DNA of 33,830 bases. It comes from Spirochaetaceae bacterium. Its GTDB lineage: Bacteria; Spirochaetota; Spirochaetia; Treponematales; Rectinemataceae. Below, piece after piece: positions 14,724-22,488 of this stretch. The DNA is taken from NCBI GenBank assembly GCA_025356015.1, contig JANXYO010000025.1, forward strand, positions 1-33,830, read 5' to 3'. Within the stretch, counting starts at the first letter, position 1. Every line of letters begins with the position of its first letter. A model generated the notes under the pieces. It ran no database searches and had not been told where the DNA came from. It was given only the letters and a program-made list of their open reading frames with translations. A program made the translations under genes and the position numbers.

Positions 14724-15767
14724 TCAAAGTTCTGCTCCCGCGAGGGCTCCCACGAGGCCCATGAGGGGCTCGGCCCAGGGCCCGGCGGGGACGGTGGCGG
14801 ATAGCGAGGCAGAGGCCCTGGCGAGCATGCCCATGGCGATCGCCTCGGCCATGTCGATGGCCCCCTCGCCTGCGATGAGGGAGATCGCCTCCTCCACAGC
14901 AGGAGAGGCAGGGCCGCCGGCCCTGGCCGCATGGAAGAGAAGGGCCAGCTCGGGCAGCATTCCTGGCCTTTGCTCACAGGCCAGGATGACGGGCAGGCTC
15001 TTCTTCCCTTCGACGATGTCGTCACCCCGCTTCTTGCCTGGATTGCCCTTGCGTAGGTTCGCCACGTCGTCAAGGACCTGGAAGGCCACCCCGGCATGCT
15101 CGAAGGCAGAGCCGAGCGCCTTGACTGCCGCTTCGGGCGCCAGGGCGGAGATGGCGCCGAACTCCGCCGCCGCTCGGGCGAGGACGCCCGTCTTGAGCGC
15201 GCACATTGCGAGATAGCTGGCCCGGTCGGGGATGGAGCCGTGCTCGCGGTGCCAGGTGATATCCATCGCCTGCCCCAGGTGGAGACGCCGCATATGGAGA
15301 GCGTAGCGCGTGTGCAAGGCCAGCCTTGTCTCGTTTGAGGCGCGCAGCTCGTCGAAGAGGGCAAGTGGGAGGAAGTACATGAGGTTCCCGGCGTTCACCG
15401 AGGCGTCAAGGCCGTGGAGCAGATGGATTGCCGGCCCCCCACGCCTCGTGTCGGAGCCATCCTCGATATCGTCCACGATGAGGGTCCCATTGTGCGCGAT
15501 CTCCACCACTGGCGAAATGCCTAGGGCCCCGTCTTCCCTCCCAAAGGCCTTGGCCGCGAGGACGAGGAGGAGGGGGCGCCAGCGCTTTCCACCGCGCCTG
15601 ATGAGCTCGAGGGCGGGGGCGTTGAGTGACTTCCTGATCTCGGAGCGCGGGCTTCCGGGGAGCTCACCGAAAAAACGGGCGAACCAGACATCATCTGGCT
15701 CCTCGGGGAGAAGGTCGAGGACCTCCCTTTCAATCAGACCGAGGATTTCCGTATACTCGCTGCGCAT
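14724..15767 (-). CDS. Polyprenyl diphosphate synthase
   Basis: 347-residue all-helical isoprenyl synthase. It condenses isopentenyl diphosphate onto allylic diphosphates, making carrier lipids or quinone side chains in the cytoplasm. Motifs in order: GGKRWRP (59-65), the first Asp-rich motif DDIED (99-103) followed by RRG, GQAMDI (165-170), KTG (192-194) and the second Asp-rich region DDVAN (233-237), followed by KKRGDD (245-250). The fifth residue of the second motif is Asn rather than Asp, as in some family members. Chain length cannot be predicted safely. The ATG at 15765-15767 was chosen over upstream starts that run into the leader of rlmE. It is divergent from rlmE, with 35 bp between the two start codons. 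Confidence 0.9.
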   Translation of the reverse strand: MRSEYTEILGLIEREVLDLLPEEPDDVWFARFFGELPGSPRSEIRKSLNAPALELIRRGGKRWRPLLLVLAAKAFGREDGALGISPVVEIAHNGTLIVDDIEDGSDTRRGGPAIHLLHGLDASVNAGNLMYFLPLALFDELRASNETRLALHTRYALHMRRLHLGQAMDITWHREHGSIPDRASYLAMCALKTGVLARAAAEFGAISALAPEAAVKALGSAFEHAGVAFQVLDDVANLRKGNPGKKRGDDIVEGKKSLPVILACEQRPGMLPELALLFHAARAGGPASPAVEEAISLIAGEGAIDMAEAIAMGMLARASASLSATVPAGPWAEPLMGLVGALAGAEL

Positions 15768-15802
15768 GGGCCCACCATAGCGCGGCCCGGGGGGATTAGT
15801 CC

Positions 15803-16402
15803 ATGTCGAACTCAAGCTACGAAAAGCCCGATCACTGGTCGATCAAGGCCAAGAAAGAGGGCTATCCGGCCCGCTCGGTCTACAAGCTCCAGGAGATCGA
15901 CAGGAAGTTCGGCCTGCTCAGGAAGGGCATTCGTGTGCTCGACATCGGGGCCGCCCCTGGCTCCTGGAGCCTCTGGGTCCTGAAGCGGCTCGAGGGCACG
16001 GGCTACCTCATGGCCGTCGACCTCCAGGCCCTCGCGATCGCCTCGGCCGGCGCCAACTTCCGCTTCATCCGCGGCGATCTGTACGACCAGGACCTGAGGT
16101 CCGAGCTCCTCGCAGCCGGGCCCTACGGCCTCGTCCTCTCAGACGCTGCGCCGGCGACGACAGGCAACCGTGTGGTGGACCAGGGCCAGTCCGAGGCTAT
16201 CGTGGAGGCGGTGATCGACTATGCCGAGGCCTGCCTTGGCCAGGGGGGCTCCCTTGTCGCGAAGATCTTCCAGGGTGGGGCCGAGGCTGGCCTGATCAAG
16301 CGCCTGCGCACGAGATTCACGGCGGCCAGGGGCTTCAAGCCCGAGGCCTGCAGGCCAGGTTCATTCGAGACCTACCTCGTCGCCACCGGCTTCAGGCCCT
16401 AG
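15803..16402 (+). CDS. rlmE: 23S rRNA 2'-O-ribose methyltransferase RlmE (FtsJ/RrmJ)
   Basis: 199 residues, close to the usual size. The enzyme methylates the 2'-OH of U2552 (E. coli numbering) of 23S rRNA late in ribosome assembly, using S-adenosylmethionine. The SAM-binding loop is VLDIGAAPGSWS (about 45-56). The catalytic tetrad K-D-K-E is intact: Lys28 in SVYKLQEID, Asp114 in LSDAAP, Lys154 in LVAKIFQG and Glu189 in SFETYLVA. The start ATG is preceded by a G-run (GGGGGGATTAGTCC). The stop overlaps the stop of the convergent PTS gene (bases 16399-16402), so the two transcripts must overlap. Confidence 0.95.
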   Translation: MSNSSYEKPDHWSIKAKKEGYPARSVYKLQEIDRKFGLLRKGIRVLDIGAAPGSWSLWVLKRLEGTGYLMAVDLQALAIASAGANFRFIRGDLYDQDLRSELLAAGPYGLVLSDAAPATTGNRVVDQGQSEAIVEAVIDYAEACLGQGGSLVAKIFQGGAEAGLIKRLRTRFTAARGFKPEACRPGSFETYLVATGFRP

Positions 16403-16890
16403 CGCTCACCGGCCGTCTCCCAGGAGGCCTCGAGGCGCGAGATGAAGGAGGTGAGCTCCTCCCTCGAGGGTCGTGCCGCGAGGAGGTCCTGGAAATCGCG
16501 GCGCTGGCAGAGGTGGGAGATTGCCGAGAGGACGGAAAGGTGGGTCCTCGCGTCGGCCGAGAGGATGAGGAAGAGGACCGACACCGGCCTGCGGTCGAGG
16601 GCATTGTAGGAGATGGGCGTCTTGAGGAAGAGCACGGCGACCCGCTGCAGGCGGGCATCGGAGACGATCGGGCTCCTCGGGTGGGGGATCGCGACACCAT
16701 GGCCGATAGCCGTAGGCATGAGGGCCTCTCGCTCGAGCACGGCGGTCAGCAGTTGCTCGGCGTCGATCTCCTTCGGCAGGACGAGGCCCCTGACACCCTC
16801 CTTCAGCGCGTCCTGTGGCGTCGCGCCTCCGACGTTGTAATAGACCCCGCCCCTCTCCACCAGTTCAGCGAGCGATACTGCGCTTGGCAT
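16399..16890 (-). CDS. PTS EIIA domain protein (fructose/nitrogen type)
   Basis: 163-residue single-domain EIIA protein of the PtsN/fructose family. The phospho-accepting His is His70 in GHGVAIPHPR, in the expected context. No EIIB or EIIC is attached or adjacent, so a regulatory role, as for PtsN, is more likely than sugar transport. The frame is open to 16998, but the ATG at 16888-16890 with GGAGGAGG about 10 nt upstream is the better start. It is divergent from the TonB-like gene and converges on rlmE with overlapping stops. Confidence 0.88.
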   Translation of the reverse strand: MPSAVSLAELVERGGVYYNVGGATPQDALKEGVRGLVLPKEIDAEQLLTAVLEREALMPTAIGHGVAIPHPRSPIVSDARLQRVAVLFLKTPISYNALDRRPVSVLFLILSADARTHLSVLSAISHLCQRRDFQDLLAARPSREELTSFISRLEASWETAGER

Positions 16891-16910
16891 CTGCTTCGGC
16901 CTCCTCCACA

Positions 16911-16939
16911 AGTATGGCCGGCAGGACAGACCCGGGCAA
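16911..16939 (-). promoter_or_regulatory. Possible promoter of the PTS EIIA gene
   Basis: On the minus strand TTGCCC (16934-16939), 17-nt spacer, CATACT (16911-16916, 4 of 6). The start would be near 16905, about 15 nt before the ATG. The inverted repeat GGCGCA-CA-TGCGCC lies just upstream. Confidence 0.35.
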
Positions 16940-17002
16940 GGGCGGCGCACATGCGCCACGGCCAGGCGGCCGCAGCCGCTTACACCGAGGGGATCCAAAC
17001 GC

Positions 17003-17008
17003 TATACT
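17003..17008 (+). promoter_or_regulatory. Possible -10 box of the TonB-like gene
   Basis: TATACT (5 of 6 matches) lies 17 nt before the ATG at 17026, giving a leader of only about 10 nt. No clear -35 box is seen. Confidence 0.3.
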
Positions 17009-17025
17009 TTCGCTCGAGACAATCC

Positions 17026-17865
17026 ATGAGCCGGAAACACAAACGCGGGGCTAGTGGGGCCGGCCGCACCGTGCTCGCTTGCGCGATCTCCATCGCCATC
17101 CACATCGCATTCTTCGCGATAGTGGCCTCACCCTTCCTCAAGACCCAGCATCCCCAGACCGTGGAGATCTTCTTCGACAAGGGGAGCCTGCTGGACGGCG
17201 AAGCGGCCGCGGCGGATCTTAAGGGGAGGGCCGAGCCGGGGCGCCCACAAATGGCAGGACTTCCTACTGCCTCGGTCCCCGAGCTCGGTGAAGGCGCGAG
17301 GGGAGGGAGGGACGCGGCCCCAGACAGGGCCCTCCATCCCGAGGCCCAGGCCAATCCCAAGCCAGTTCCCGACCTGGCGGCTGATCATGAGGTCCTTGGC
17401 CTGGCCCCAACCCGGGCCGGGAGCTCGGCTCAGACAAGCCTTGGGTCGCCGCCCTCGGCCGATATCGAGGGGGCAGATGGGGCAAGTCCAGGAGATCCCA
17501 TCCCGGCCGGGCCTTCCTTCGCGGCGCGTATCCTGCCGGAGCGCATCCTCGCGGCGCGTATCCTCGCGGCGCGTATCCTCGCGGCGCGTATCCTCGCGGC
17601 GCGTATCCTCGCGGAGGTCGAGGCGAGGAAGAGCTATCCGGAATCCGCAAGGCGAAGGGGCACCGAGGGCACGGCAAGGGTGAGGCTGCGGATCGCAGCC
17701 AATGGAAACCTCGAGGCCGCGAGCATCGCCGCGAGTTCGGGCTCCCCGCTGCTCGACACTTCGGCCCTCAGCCTCGCGAGCTCCATCTTCCCCATGGACA
17801 ACCCCGCGATGCTCGAGCTCGACCTCGTCATAGCGGTTCGCTACGCCCTCAGGAAACAGCCCTAG
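17026..17865 (+). CDS. TonB-like energy transducer with a tandem-repeat linker
   Basis: 279 residues with the TonB layout. A basic cytoplasmic N-terminus is followed by one membrane helix (about 16-38, including a His as in TonB helices: ACAISIAIHIAFFAIVA). A long periplasmic linker rich in Pro, Ala and Gly comes next (about 45-170), and then a C-terminal domain (about 195-279) with YPESARRRGTEGTARVRLRI and SGSPLLDTSAL, typical of TonB_C. It should connect proton-motive force to outer-membrane receptors, and the BtuB-like receptor gene ends 3 bp away on the other strand. The linker holds a fivefold ARILA-type repeat just before the C-terminal domain. No ExbB/ExbD is encoded nearby. No Shine-Dalgarno sequence is seen before the ATG. 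Confidence 0.85.
   Translation: MSRKHKRGASGAGRTVLACAISIAIHIAFFAIVASPFLKTQHPQTVEIFFDKGSLLDGEAAAADLKGRAEPGRPQMAGLPTASVPELGEGARGGRDAAPDRALHPEAQANPKPVPDLAADHEVLGLAPTRAGSSAQTSLGSPPSADIEGADGASPGDPIPAGPSFAARILPERILAARILAARILAARILAARILAEVEARKSYPESARRRGTEGTARVRLRIAANGNLEAASIAASSGSPLLDTSALSLASSIFPMDNPAMLELDLVIAVRYALRKQP
17521..17610 (+). repeat. 15-bp in-frame tandem repeat in the TonB-like gene
   Basis: Six consecutive 15-bp units with consensus GCGGCGCGTATCCTC. Units 3-6 (17551-17610) are identical and units 1 and 2 are diverged (ending CTG, and CCGGAGCGCATCCTC). Each unit encodes Ala-Ala-Arg-Ile-Leu. Because the unit is a multiple of three, copy-number change would keep the reading frame. Confidence 0.95.
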
Positions 17866-17867
17866 GC

Positions 17868-19778
17868 CTAGAGCTTAAGGCTCAAGGCCGTCTTGATGCT
17901 CAGGCCCGGCATGGGATAGCCGTCGACGACCATGTAGCGGGAGTCCAGGATGTTCGCCACCACCAGGCTGAGACTTGTCCTTTCGTCGAGCCTCAGGCCG
18001 AGCCTCGCGTCGATGACCAGGACCCCAGGCAGGGCGGCCGAGCTCACCGAGTCCACGCGCTCGCTCCAGTACCTCGAGTCGAGACCCGCGTCGAAGCGGC
18101 CCAGCTCGAGGCTCGCGGAGGCCTTGGCCGTGTCCTGGGAAATGTCCTTCAGCCTCTGGTTGTCCGCGATGGCCTTCCCGCCGGAGAGATCGAGGGGATA
18201 GATGAAGTCGTAGCTCGCGTCGAGGCTGAGCCTGCCCACGAGGGCGTGCAGCTTGAGCTCGGCCCCCGGCATGAGCGCCGCTCCGATGTTGGTCATGCTG
18301 CCGGCCGCGAGCCCGTTGTAGGCTATCAGGTCCCTGACATAGCGGGTGAAAACCGAGGCCGACCAAGAAAGCAGTTTCGATCTGGAGTCCAGGCCAAGCT
18401 CGCCCGACCAGGCGCTCTCGGGCTTGAGATCCGGGTTCCCCCGGTAGGATGTGCCATCTCCGAAATCCGTGAAGGGTACGAACAGGTCGAGGAAGGTTGG
18501 CGCCCTGTACGACCGTCCCCCCGAGAAGCGCAGGTCGAGCGTCTCTGAGGCCTTCCATACTGCCGACAGCATCGCGGTGATCCCTGCGGTGTAGCTGTCG
18601 TTCCAGTCATAGCGGACCGCTGGCACGAGCTTGAGCCTGTCGCCGAGGAGCATGGTGGGCTCGACGTAGGCTCCGATCGACAGCCTCGTGGGCTGGCCCT
18701 CGGGACGGGAGTCGAAGGACGTGCTGTCCGCCGCCTCGAAAGACAGCGAAAGACCTGAACCCAGGGCCAGCCAGTCCGACAGGCTCAGGCTGTCCCTGAG
18801 CTCGATCCCCGTGGTCGATTGCGCGTAGCGGTTTGGGCTCAAGGGATCGATAGCATAGAGGCGCTTCCAGCTCCCGTGGGCAAGCAGCTCGAGGCTGAGC
18901 GATCCGCCTGCGAGGGCGTCGTTTGACCAGCCAAGGCTCGCTCCGAGGCTGCTGTTCCGCTGGCGGTTCTCGAGCGATGGCCAGCCCAGTGAGCCCGGTG
19001 TGCCAGTGTCGCGGTACGAGGCATCGAACGAGGCGGTGGCCCTTCCCCCGGCCAGGGGGCCATTGGCTGACAGCCGCCCCGAGCCCCCGAAGAAATCGGC
19101 GTTCTCCCTGAGCTCGGAGGGACCATAGGGATACTTCGCCGTGGCCCGCTCGGCGCTTGCCCCGACCGAGATCCCTCCCTGCCCGATGGCCAAGCCCGCG
19201 TCGAAGGAGAGGCTCTGTCCGTCGGCCAGGGAAGAGGCCCCCCCCCTTGAGAGTGCGGTGGGATAGCTCGTGTTCTCGGCGCGCAGCACGAGGGAGCCGG
19301 GCCTGGCCCGTTTCGTCGTAATTATGATGACCCCGGCCACGGCATCGGCCCCGTAGACCGCCCCCGCTCCTCCAGAGAGGACCTCGATCCTCTCGATCGC
19401 CGAGGCCGGCATGAGGGAAAGGTCAAAGCCGCCCGTCTGGGAATCATTGGCGCGGACCCCGTCGATGACCACGAGCACCTGGCTCCCCTTGGAACCGCGG
19501 AGGCTGGGCGCCGCCTGGGCGCTTTCGGGGCCGTTGCGGATGGAGAGCCCGCCCGGGAGAAGCTCCACGAGATCCGACGCATTCGCGGCACCCGAGGCCT
19601 CCACCTGGGCCGCATCGATGGTCGATACGCTTCCGGCTGGAGCGAGGGCCAGGGGACTCCAGGCCTCGGCCTGGATCTCCACCTCTCCCGCCTCGATGGG
19701 GCCGGAACCGATCTGGGCTCCGAGTCCAAGCACCGAGAAAATGAGCAGCGACGCGCATGTGCAGGCAAATTTTCGCAT
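17868..19778 (-). CDS. btuB: TonB-dependent outer-membrane receptor, BtuB-like (cobalamin)
   Basis: 636 residues. A signal peptide (1-21) ends at LGLGA|Q. A TonB-box-like VEIQAEA (about 33-39) is followed by a plug domain (about 48-155) with LVELLPGGLSIRN, SLRGSKGSQVLVVIDGVR, IERIEVLSGGAGAVYGADAV and GVIIITTK. The remainder is a 22-strand-type beta-barrel ending in a C-terminal KL after aromatic-rich strands. It imports a substrate across the outer membrane using TonB. The cobalamin riboswitch directly upstream makes vitamin B12 or a corrinoid the likely substrate. The ATG at 19776-19778 has GGGAGA about 6 nt upstream. A TonB-like gene converges on it with 2 bp between stops. Confidence 0.93.
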   Translation of the reverse strand: MRKFACTCASLLIFSVLGLGAQIGSGPIEAGEVEIQAEAWSPLALAPAGSVSTIDAAQVEASGAANASDLVELLPGGLSIRNGPESAQAAPSLRGSKGSQVLVVIDGVRANDSQTGGFDLSLMPASAIERIEVLSGGAGAVYGADAVAGVIIITTKRARPGSLVLRAENTSYPTALSRGGASSLADGQSLSFDAGLAIGQGGISVGASAERATAKYPYGPSELRENADFFGGSGRLSANGPLAGGRATASFDASYRDTGTPGSLGWPSLENRQRNSSLGASLGWSNDALAGGSLSLELLAHGSWKRLYAIDPLSPNRYAQSTTGIELRDSLSLSDWLALGSGLSLSFEAADSTSFDSRPEGQPTRLSIGAYVEPTMLLGDRLKLVPAVRYDWNDSYTAGITAMLSAVWKASETLDLRFSGGRSYRAPTFLDLFVPFTDFGDGTSYRGNPDLKPESAWSGELGLDSRSKLLSWSASVFTRYVRDLIAYNGLAAGSMTNIGAALMPGAELKLHALVGRLSLDASYDFIYPLDLSGGKAIADNQRLKDISQDTAKASASLELGRFDAGLDSRYWSERVDSVSSAALPGVLVIDARLGLRLDERTSLSLVVANILDSRYMVVDGYPMPGLSIKTALSLKL

Positions 19779-19804
19779 GAGGATCTCCCTTCCACGAAGT
19801 TTAT

Positions 19805-19842
19805 GCCTCTGCCAGGTCCTGAGGGATGGACCTTCTCGAGGC
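19805..19842 (-). promoter_or_regulatory. Expression-platform hairpin between the B12 riboswitch and btuB
   Basis: On the minus strand GCCTC-gaga-AGGTCC pairs with GGACCT-ggca-GAGGC around an 8-nt loop. It starts 3 nt after the riboswitch P1 stem and ends about 15 nt before the Shine-Dalgarno sequence. No U-run follows, so control of translation or a conditional refolding with P1 is more likely than simple termination. Confidence 0.5.
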
Positions 19843-19845
19843 ATG

Positions 19846-20032
19846 GCCTGTGGGGCGGTATCCTGGCTTCCGGATCGTCTGCATTAGTCCTTCGACGCCT
19901 TCTCGCAGTCATGTCATGACCGCAATGGCCGGCATGCCTTCCAATCGAAGGCCATGCCGATGTCGAGCTCATCCCCGGTTACAGTGGCGGGACCGCTGCG
20001 GATTCTCACCGCATTCCGCGATCCCCAGAGGC
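19846..20032 (-). ncRNA. Cobalamin riboswitch
   Basis: Read on the minus strand, the leader has the conserved cobalamin-aptamer blocks in order: GGAATGCGGTGAGAATCCGC, then GCGGTCCCGCCACTGTAACC, and near the 3' end the B12 box GAAGCCAGGATACC (19857-19870). The two ends pair as P1: GCCTCTGGGG (20023-20032) with CCCCACAGGC (19846-19855), 9 of 10 pairs. Adenosylcobalamin or a related corrinoid bound here normally lowers expression of the downstream gene, which is the BtuB-like receptor. Confidence 0.95.
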
Positions 20033-20046
20033 TTGCTTTGAATAGA

Positions 20047-20076
20047 CTTCTACCCCGGGATCCGGTCCACAGTCAA
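20047..20076 (-). promoter_or_regulatory. Probable promoter of the riboswitch-btuB transcript
   Basis: On the minus strand TTGACT (20071-20076), 18-nt spacer, TAGAAG (20047-20052). The predicted start near 20040 lies a few bases before riboswitch P1, which fits well. Confidence 0.45.
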
Positions 20077-20209
20077 TCCGGCGGCCAGCTCCCCGCCTCG
20101 CACAGGGCCGGGCTGGGAAAAGTAAGAATAAGGTAATGTCAGCCCTTCCTGGACATGGTAGATTCTAATTGATGGTTATGACGCGCATCGCATTGATGGA
20201 AGTGCCAAT

Positions 20210-20233
20210 GCGGCCCCACATCCTCGGGGCCGC
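20210..20233 (+). promoter_or_regulatory. Hairpin covering the ribosome-binding region of the histidine kinase gene
   Basis: GCGGCCCC (20210-20217) and GGGGCCGC (20226-20233) form an 8-bp perfect stem with an 8-nt loop that ends 3 nt before the ATG. The only G-rich candidate ribosome-binding bases lie in its 3' arm, so it may restrict translation. Confidence 0.5.
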
Positions 20234-20236
20234 GGG

Positions 20237-21748
20237 ATGAGGACCGAGAAGCAGCGCTCCATTCGAAGGACGGTGCTCGCCCTCTTCGCCGCCTCGATAG
20301 CCGTTTCCGTGTTCCTGCTCTCGGCCTTTGAATCGGCCATATCCAGCTACTACCGCGGCGAATCGAGCGTCCTCACCCGGATCTTCAAGCCTGCCCTTCC
20401 GGCCGTCGGCAGCGCAAAGACCATGGTCCACGTCATGAGGCGTTTCAACGCAGCCCTGCTCACCAGTCCCGACGCCCCCATCCAGAGGCCCTTCCTGACA
20501 GATCTTGCAAGAAGGGCAGCTCCCCTTGTGATCGTGATGAGGATCGGTGAGGTGATCGATTTTTCCTCGATCCCGTCAAGCTACAAGGGCGACGTCCACC
20601 TGCCCCCCTTTCTGGCGCCAAGCGAGGCAGAGCCCTTCAGCGACGAGGAGACGGAGCTTCACGCGATAGTCCAGTTCGACTTCAAGACAAGCTCGGCCCA
20701 GAACGCATCTTTTTTCATCATGCGCCTGCCGGGAGATGATCCCCACAGGCTCCCCTTCTCGCGCCAGCTTGCCCTTGGCATAGCCATCCTCCTTCTTGCG
20801 GCCGACGGTGCCGCAGGCGTCTATTTCATCCTCAGGCTGACCACCCCCTTAAGACGCATCGAGGCAGCCGCCCTGGCGATGAGCCGCGGCGACCTTGCCA
20901 CTCCGGTAGAGGGCGGGGACCAGATACTCGAGCTCGCCCGGGTATTCTCGGCCATGGAAACCATGCGCTCGAAGATCGTCGAGCTTCTCGCTCTCGAGAG
21001 GGAGCGCGAGGGCGAACGCCGCGAGCTCATCGCAAACCTCTCGCATGATCTCCGGACCCCCCTCTCTGCGATCCGCGGCTACGTCGATGGCCTCCACGAA
21101 GGCATAGCCAACACTCCCCAGAAGGTCGACCGCTATCTCACCGTGCTTCGCACAAAGATCCAGGACCTGGATCACATGATCGGCCAGATATTCCTGTTGT
21201 CCACCCTCGAGGCCCGCGAAACCCCGCCAGACCTCAGGAAGATAGACTTCAGGGCCTTCCTCCGAGACTGCGTCGAGGAGCTCGAGCTTTCCCTTCCCAC
21301 CGAGGACCTGCGCATCGTGGAGGAAGGCTTCGAGGGCGAGCCTTGCATGATCAGAGCCGATCCCCTCCAGCTAAGGCGGGTCCTCGAGAATCTCGTGGAG
21401 AACGCCGTCAAGCATTCTGGAAAGAAACCGGTGACTGTCCGCATCGGCCTGGGCCAGGCCGAGGGCTGGGCGAGCCTTCGTGTCGAGGACGACGGCAGGG
21501 GGATCGGCCGGGCCGAGGCAGAGCGGGTATTCGACCGTTTCTACCGCAGCGATCCCTCCCGCTCGGGCGGGGGCGTGGGCCTGGGCCTGGCCATCGCAAA
21601 ACAGATCGCCGAGGCGAACGGGGGCCGGCTCAGGATCCTCGGCCCGGCCGAGGCCGAGGACCAGGACCAGGGGGCGACCGGATCGCCGCGCCACAATACC
21701 GGTGCCTGCTTTGTGTTCGAACTCCCCCTCGCGAGGGAGGATGCATGA
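20237..21748 (+). CDS. Two-component sensor histidine kinase
   Basis: 503 residues. TM1 at about 12-31, a periplasmic sensor region of about 145 residues, TM2 at about 178-199, then HAMP (about 200-250). The HisKA dimerisation domain follows with the phospho-accepting His270 in NLSHDLRTPLSAIRG. The ATPase domain (about 375-500) has an N box (LRRVLENLVENAVKHS), a G1 box (VEDDGRGIG), an F box (VFDRFYRSD) and a G2 box (GGVGLGLAIAKQI). All key residues are present. The sensed signal is unknown. The stop overlaps the start of the response-regulator gene (ATGA), so the pair is translationally coupled. A stable hairpin sits directly before the start codon. No regulated target is obvious in the window. 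Confidence 0.95.
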   Translation: MRTEKQRSIRRTVLALFAASIAVSVFLLSAFESAISSYYRGESSVLTRIFKPALPAVGSAKTMVHVMRRFNAALLTSPDAPIQRPFLTDLARRAAPLVIVMRIGEVIDFSSIPSSYKGDVHLPPFLAPSEAEPFSDEETELHAIVQFDFKTSSAQNASFFIMRLPGDDPHRLPFSRQLALGIAILLLAADGAAGVYFILRLTTPLRRIEAAALAMSRGDLATPVEGGDQILELARVFSAMETMRSKIVELLALEREREGERRELIANLSHDLRTPLSAIRGYVDGLHEGIANTPQKVDRYLTVLRTKIQDLDHMIGQIFLLSTLEARETPPDLRKIDFRAFLRDCVEELELSLPTEDLRIVEEGFEGEPCMIRADPLQLRRVLENLVENAVKHSGKKPVTVRIGLGQAEGWASLRVEDDGRGIGRAEAERVFDRFYRSDPSRSGGGVGLGLAIAKQIAEANGGRLRILGPAEAEDQDQGATGSPRHNTGACFVFELPLAREDA

Positions 21749-22476
21749 CAGGCCAGGATCACGGAAGTCAGGGCTCCTCGCACCGGCGCATCCTCCTTAT
21801 CGAAGACGACCTATCGATCGCAGAGCTTGAGCGGGACTACCTGGAGGCCGCCGGCTTTTCGGTGGATATCGAATACGAGGGCTCCGCTGGCCTGAACCGC
21901 GCTCTCGACTCCGATGGCGCCAAGGCCTTCGACCTCTTTGTCGTGGACCTGATGCTGCCAGGCATCGATGGCTTCGCGGTCTGCCGCGAGCTCCGCGCCA
22001 AGACCGAAAAGCCCATCCTCGTCGTCTCGGCCCGCTCCGGCGATTCCGACAAGGTGCGCGCCCTGGGCCTTGGGGCCGACGACTTCATCACAAAGCCCTT
22101 CAGCCCGGCCGAGCTCGTCGCGCGCACCCGGGCCCACCTTGAGCGCTACGACCGCCTACGCGGAGGCGGCGAAGACACAGTCATCATCTCGGGCGACCTC
22201 GTCATCGACACCGGGAAGAAGGCCGTCACCGCTGCCGGCCGCCTCGCCCCCCTCACCGCGACCGAATACTCGATCCTCGTCCTCCTGGCCAAGTATCCCG
22301 GCCGCATCTACTCCAGGGAGGAGATCTTCGAGAAGATCAGGGGCGAGGGAGTCTACGGCGAGGTCTCGACGGTGACCGTCCACGTGAGGCGGCTGCGCGA
22401 GAAGGTCGAGGCCGACCCATCGAACCCCCTGCACATCGAGACCGTCTGGGGGATGGGCTACCGTTTCGTGGACTGA
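21745..22476 (+). CDS. OmpR/PhoB-family response regulator
   Basis: 243 residues. A receiver domain (about 14-130) carries the acidic pair Asp21/Asp22, the phospho-acceptor Asp68 in VVDLMLPGIDG, the switch Ser95 in VVSARSGD and Lys117 in FITKPFSPAEL. A winged-helix DNA-binding domain follows (about 145-243: LTATEYSILVLLAKYPGRI, TVTVHVRRLREKVE, VWGMGYRFVD). It should be phosphorylated by the kinase encoded just upstream and act as a transcription factor. The frame is open to 21343, but the ATG at 21745 with GGGAGG upstream gives the correct family N-terminus. Confidence 0.96.
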   Translation: MTGQDHGSQGSSHRRILLIEDDLSIAELERDYLEAAGFSVDIEYEGSAGLNRALDSDGAKAFDLFVVDLMLPGIDGFAVCRELRAKTEKPILVVSARSGDSDKVRALGLGADDFITKPFSPAELVARTRAHLERYDRLRGGGEDTVIISGDLVIDTGKKAVTAAGRLAPLTATEYSILVLLAKYPGRIYSREEIFEKIRGEGVYGEVSTVTVHVRRLREKVEADPSNPLHIETVWGMGYRFVD

Positions 22477-22488
22477 AGCCTTATGCCC

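Noticed and set aside
14684-15364. N-terminal extension of the DUF151 protein frame up to 15364
   Set aside because: The extension is out of frame over the polyprenyl synthase gene. The ATG at 14681-14683 has a strong ribosome-binding site and gives the family's normal N-terminus.
17521-17610. CRISPR-like direct repeats
   Set aside because: The units are contiguous without spacers and are in frame inside a coding gene.
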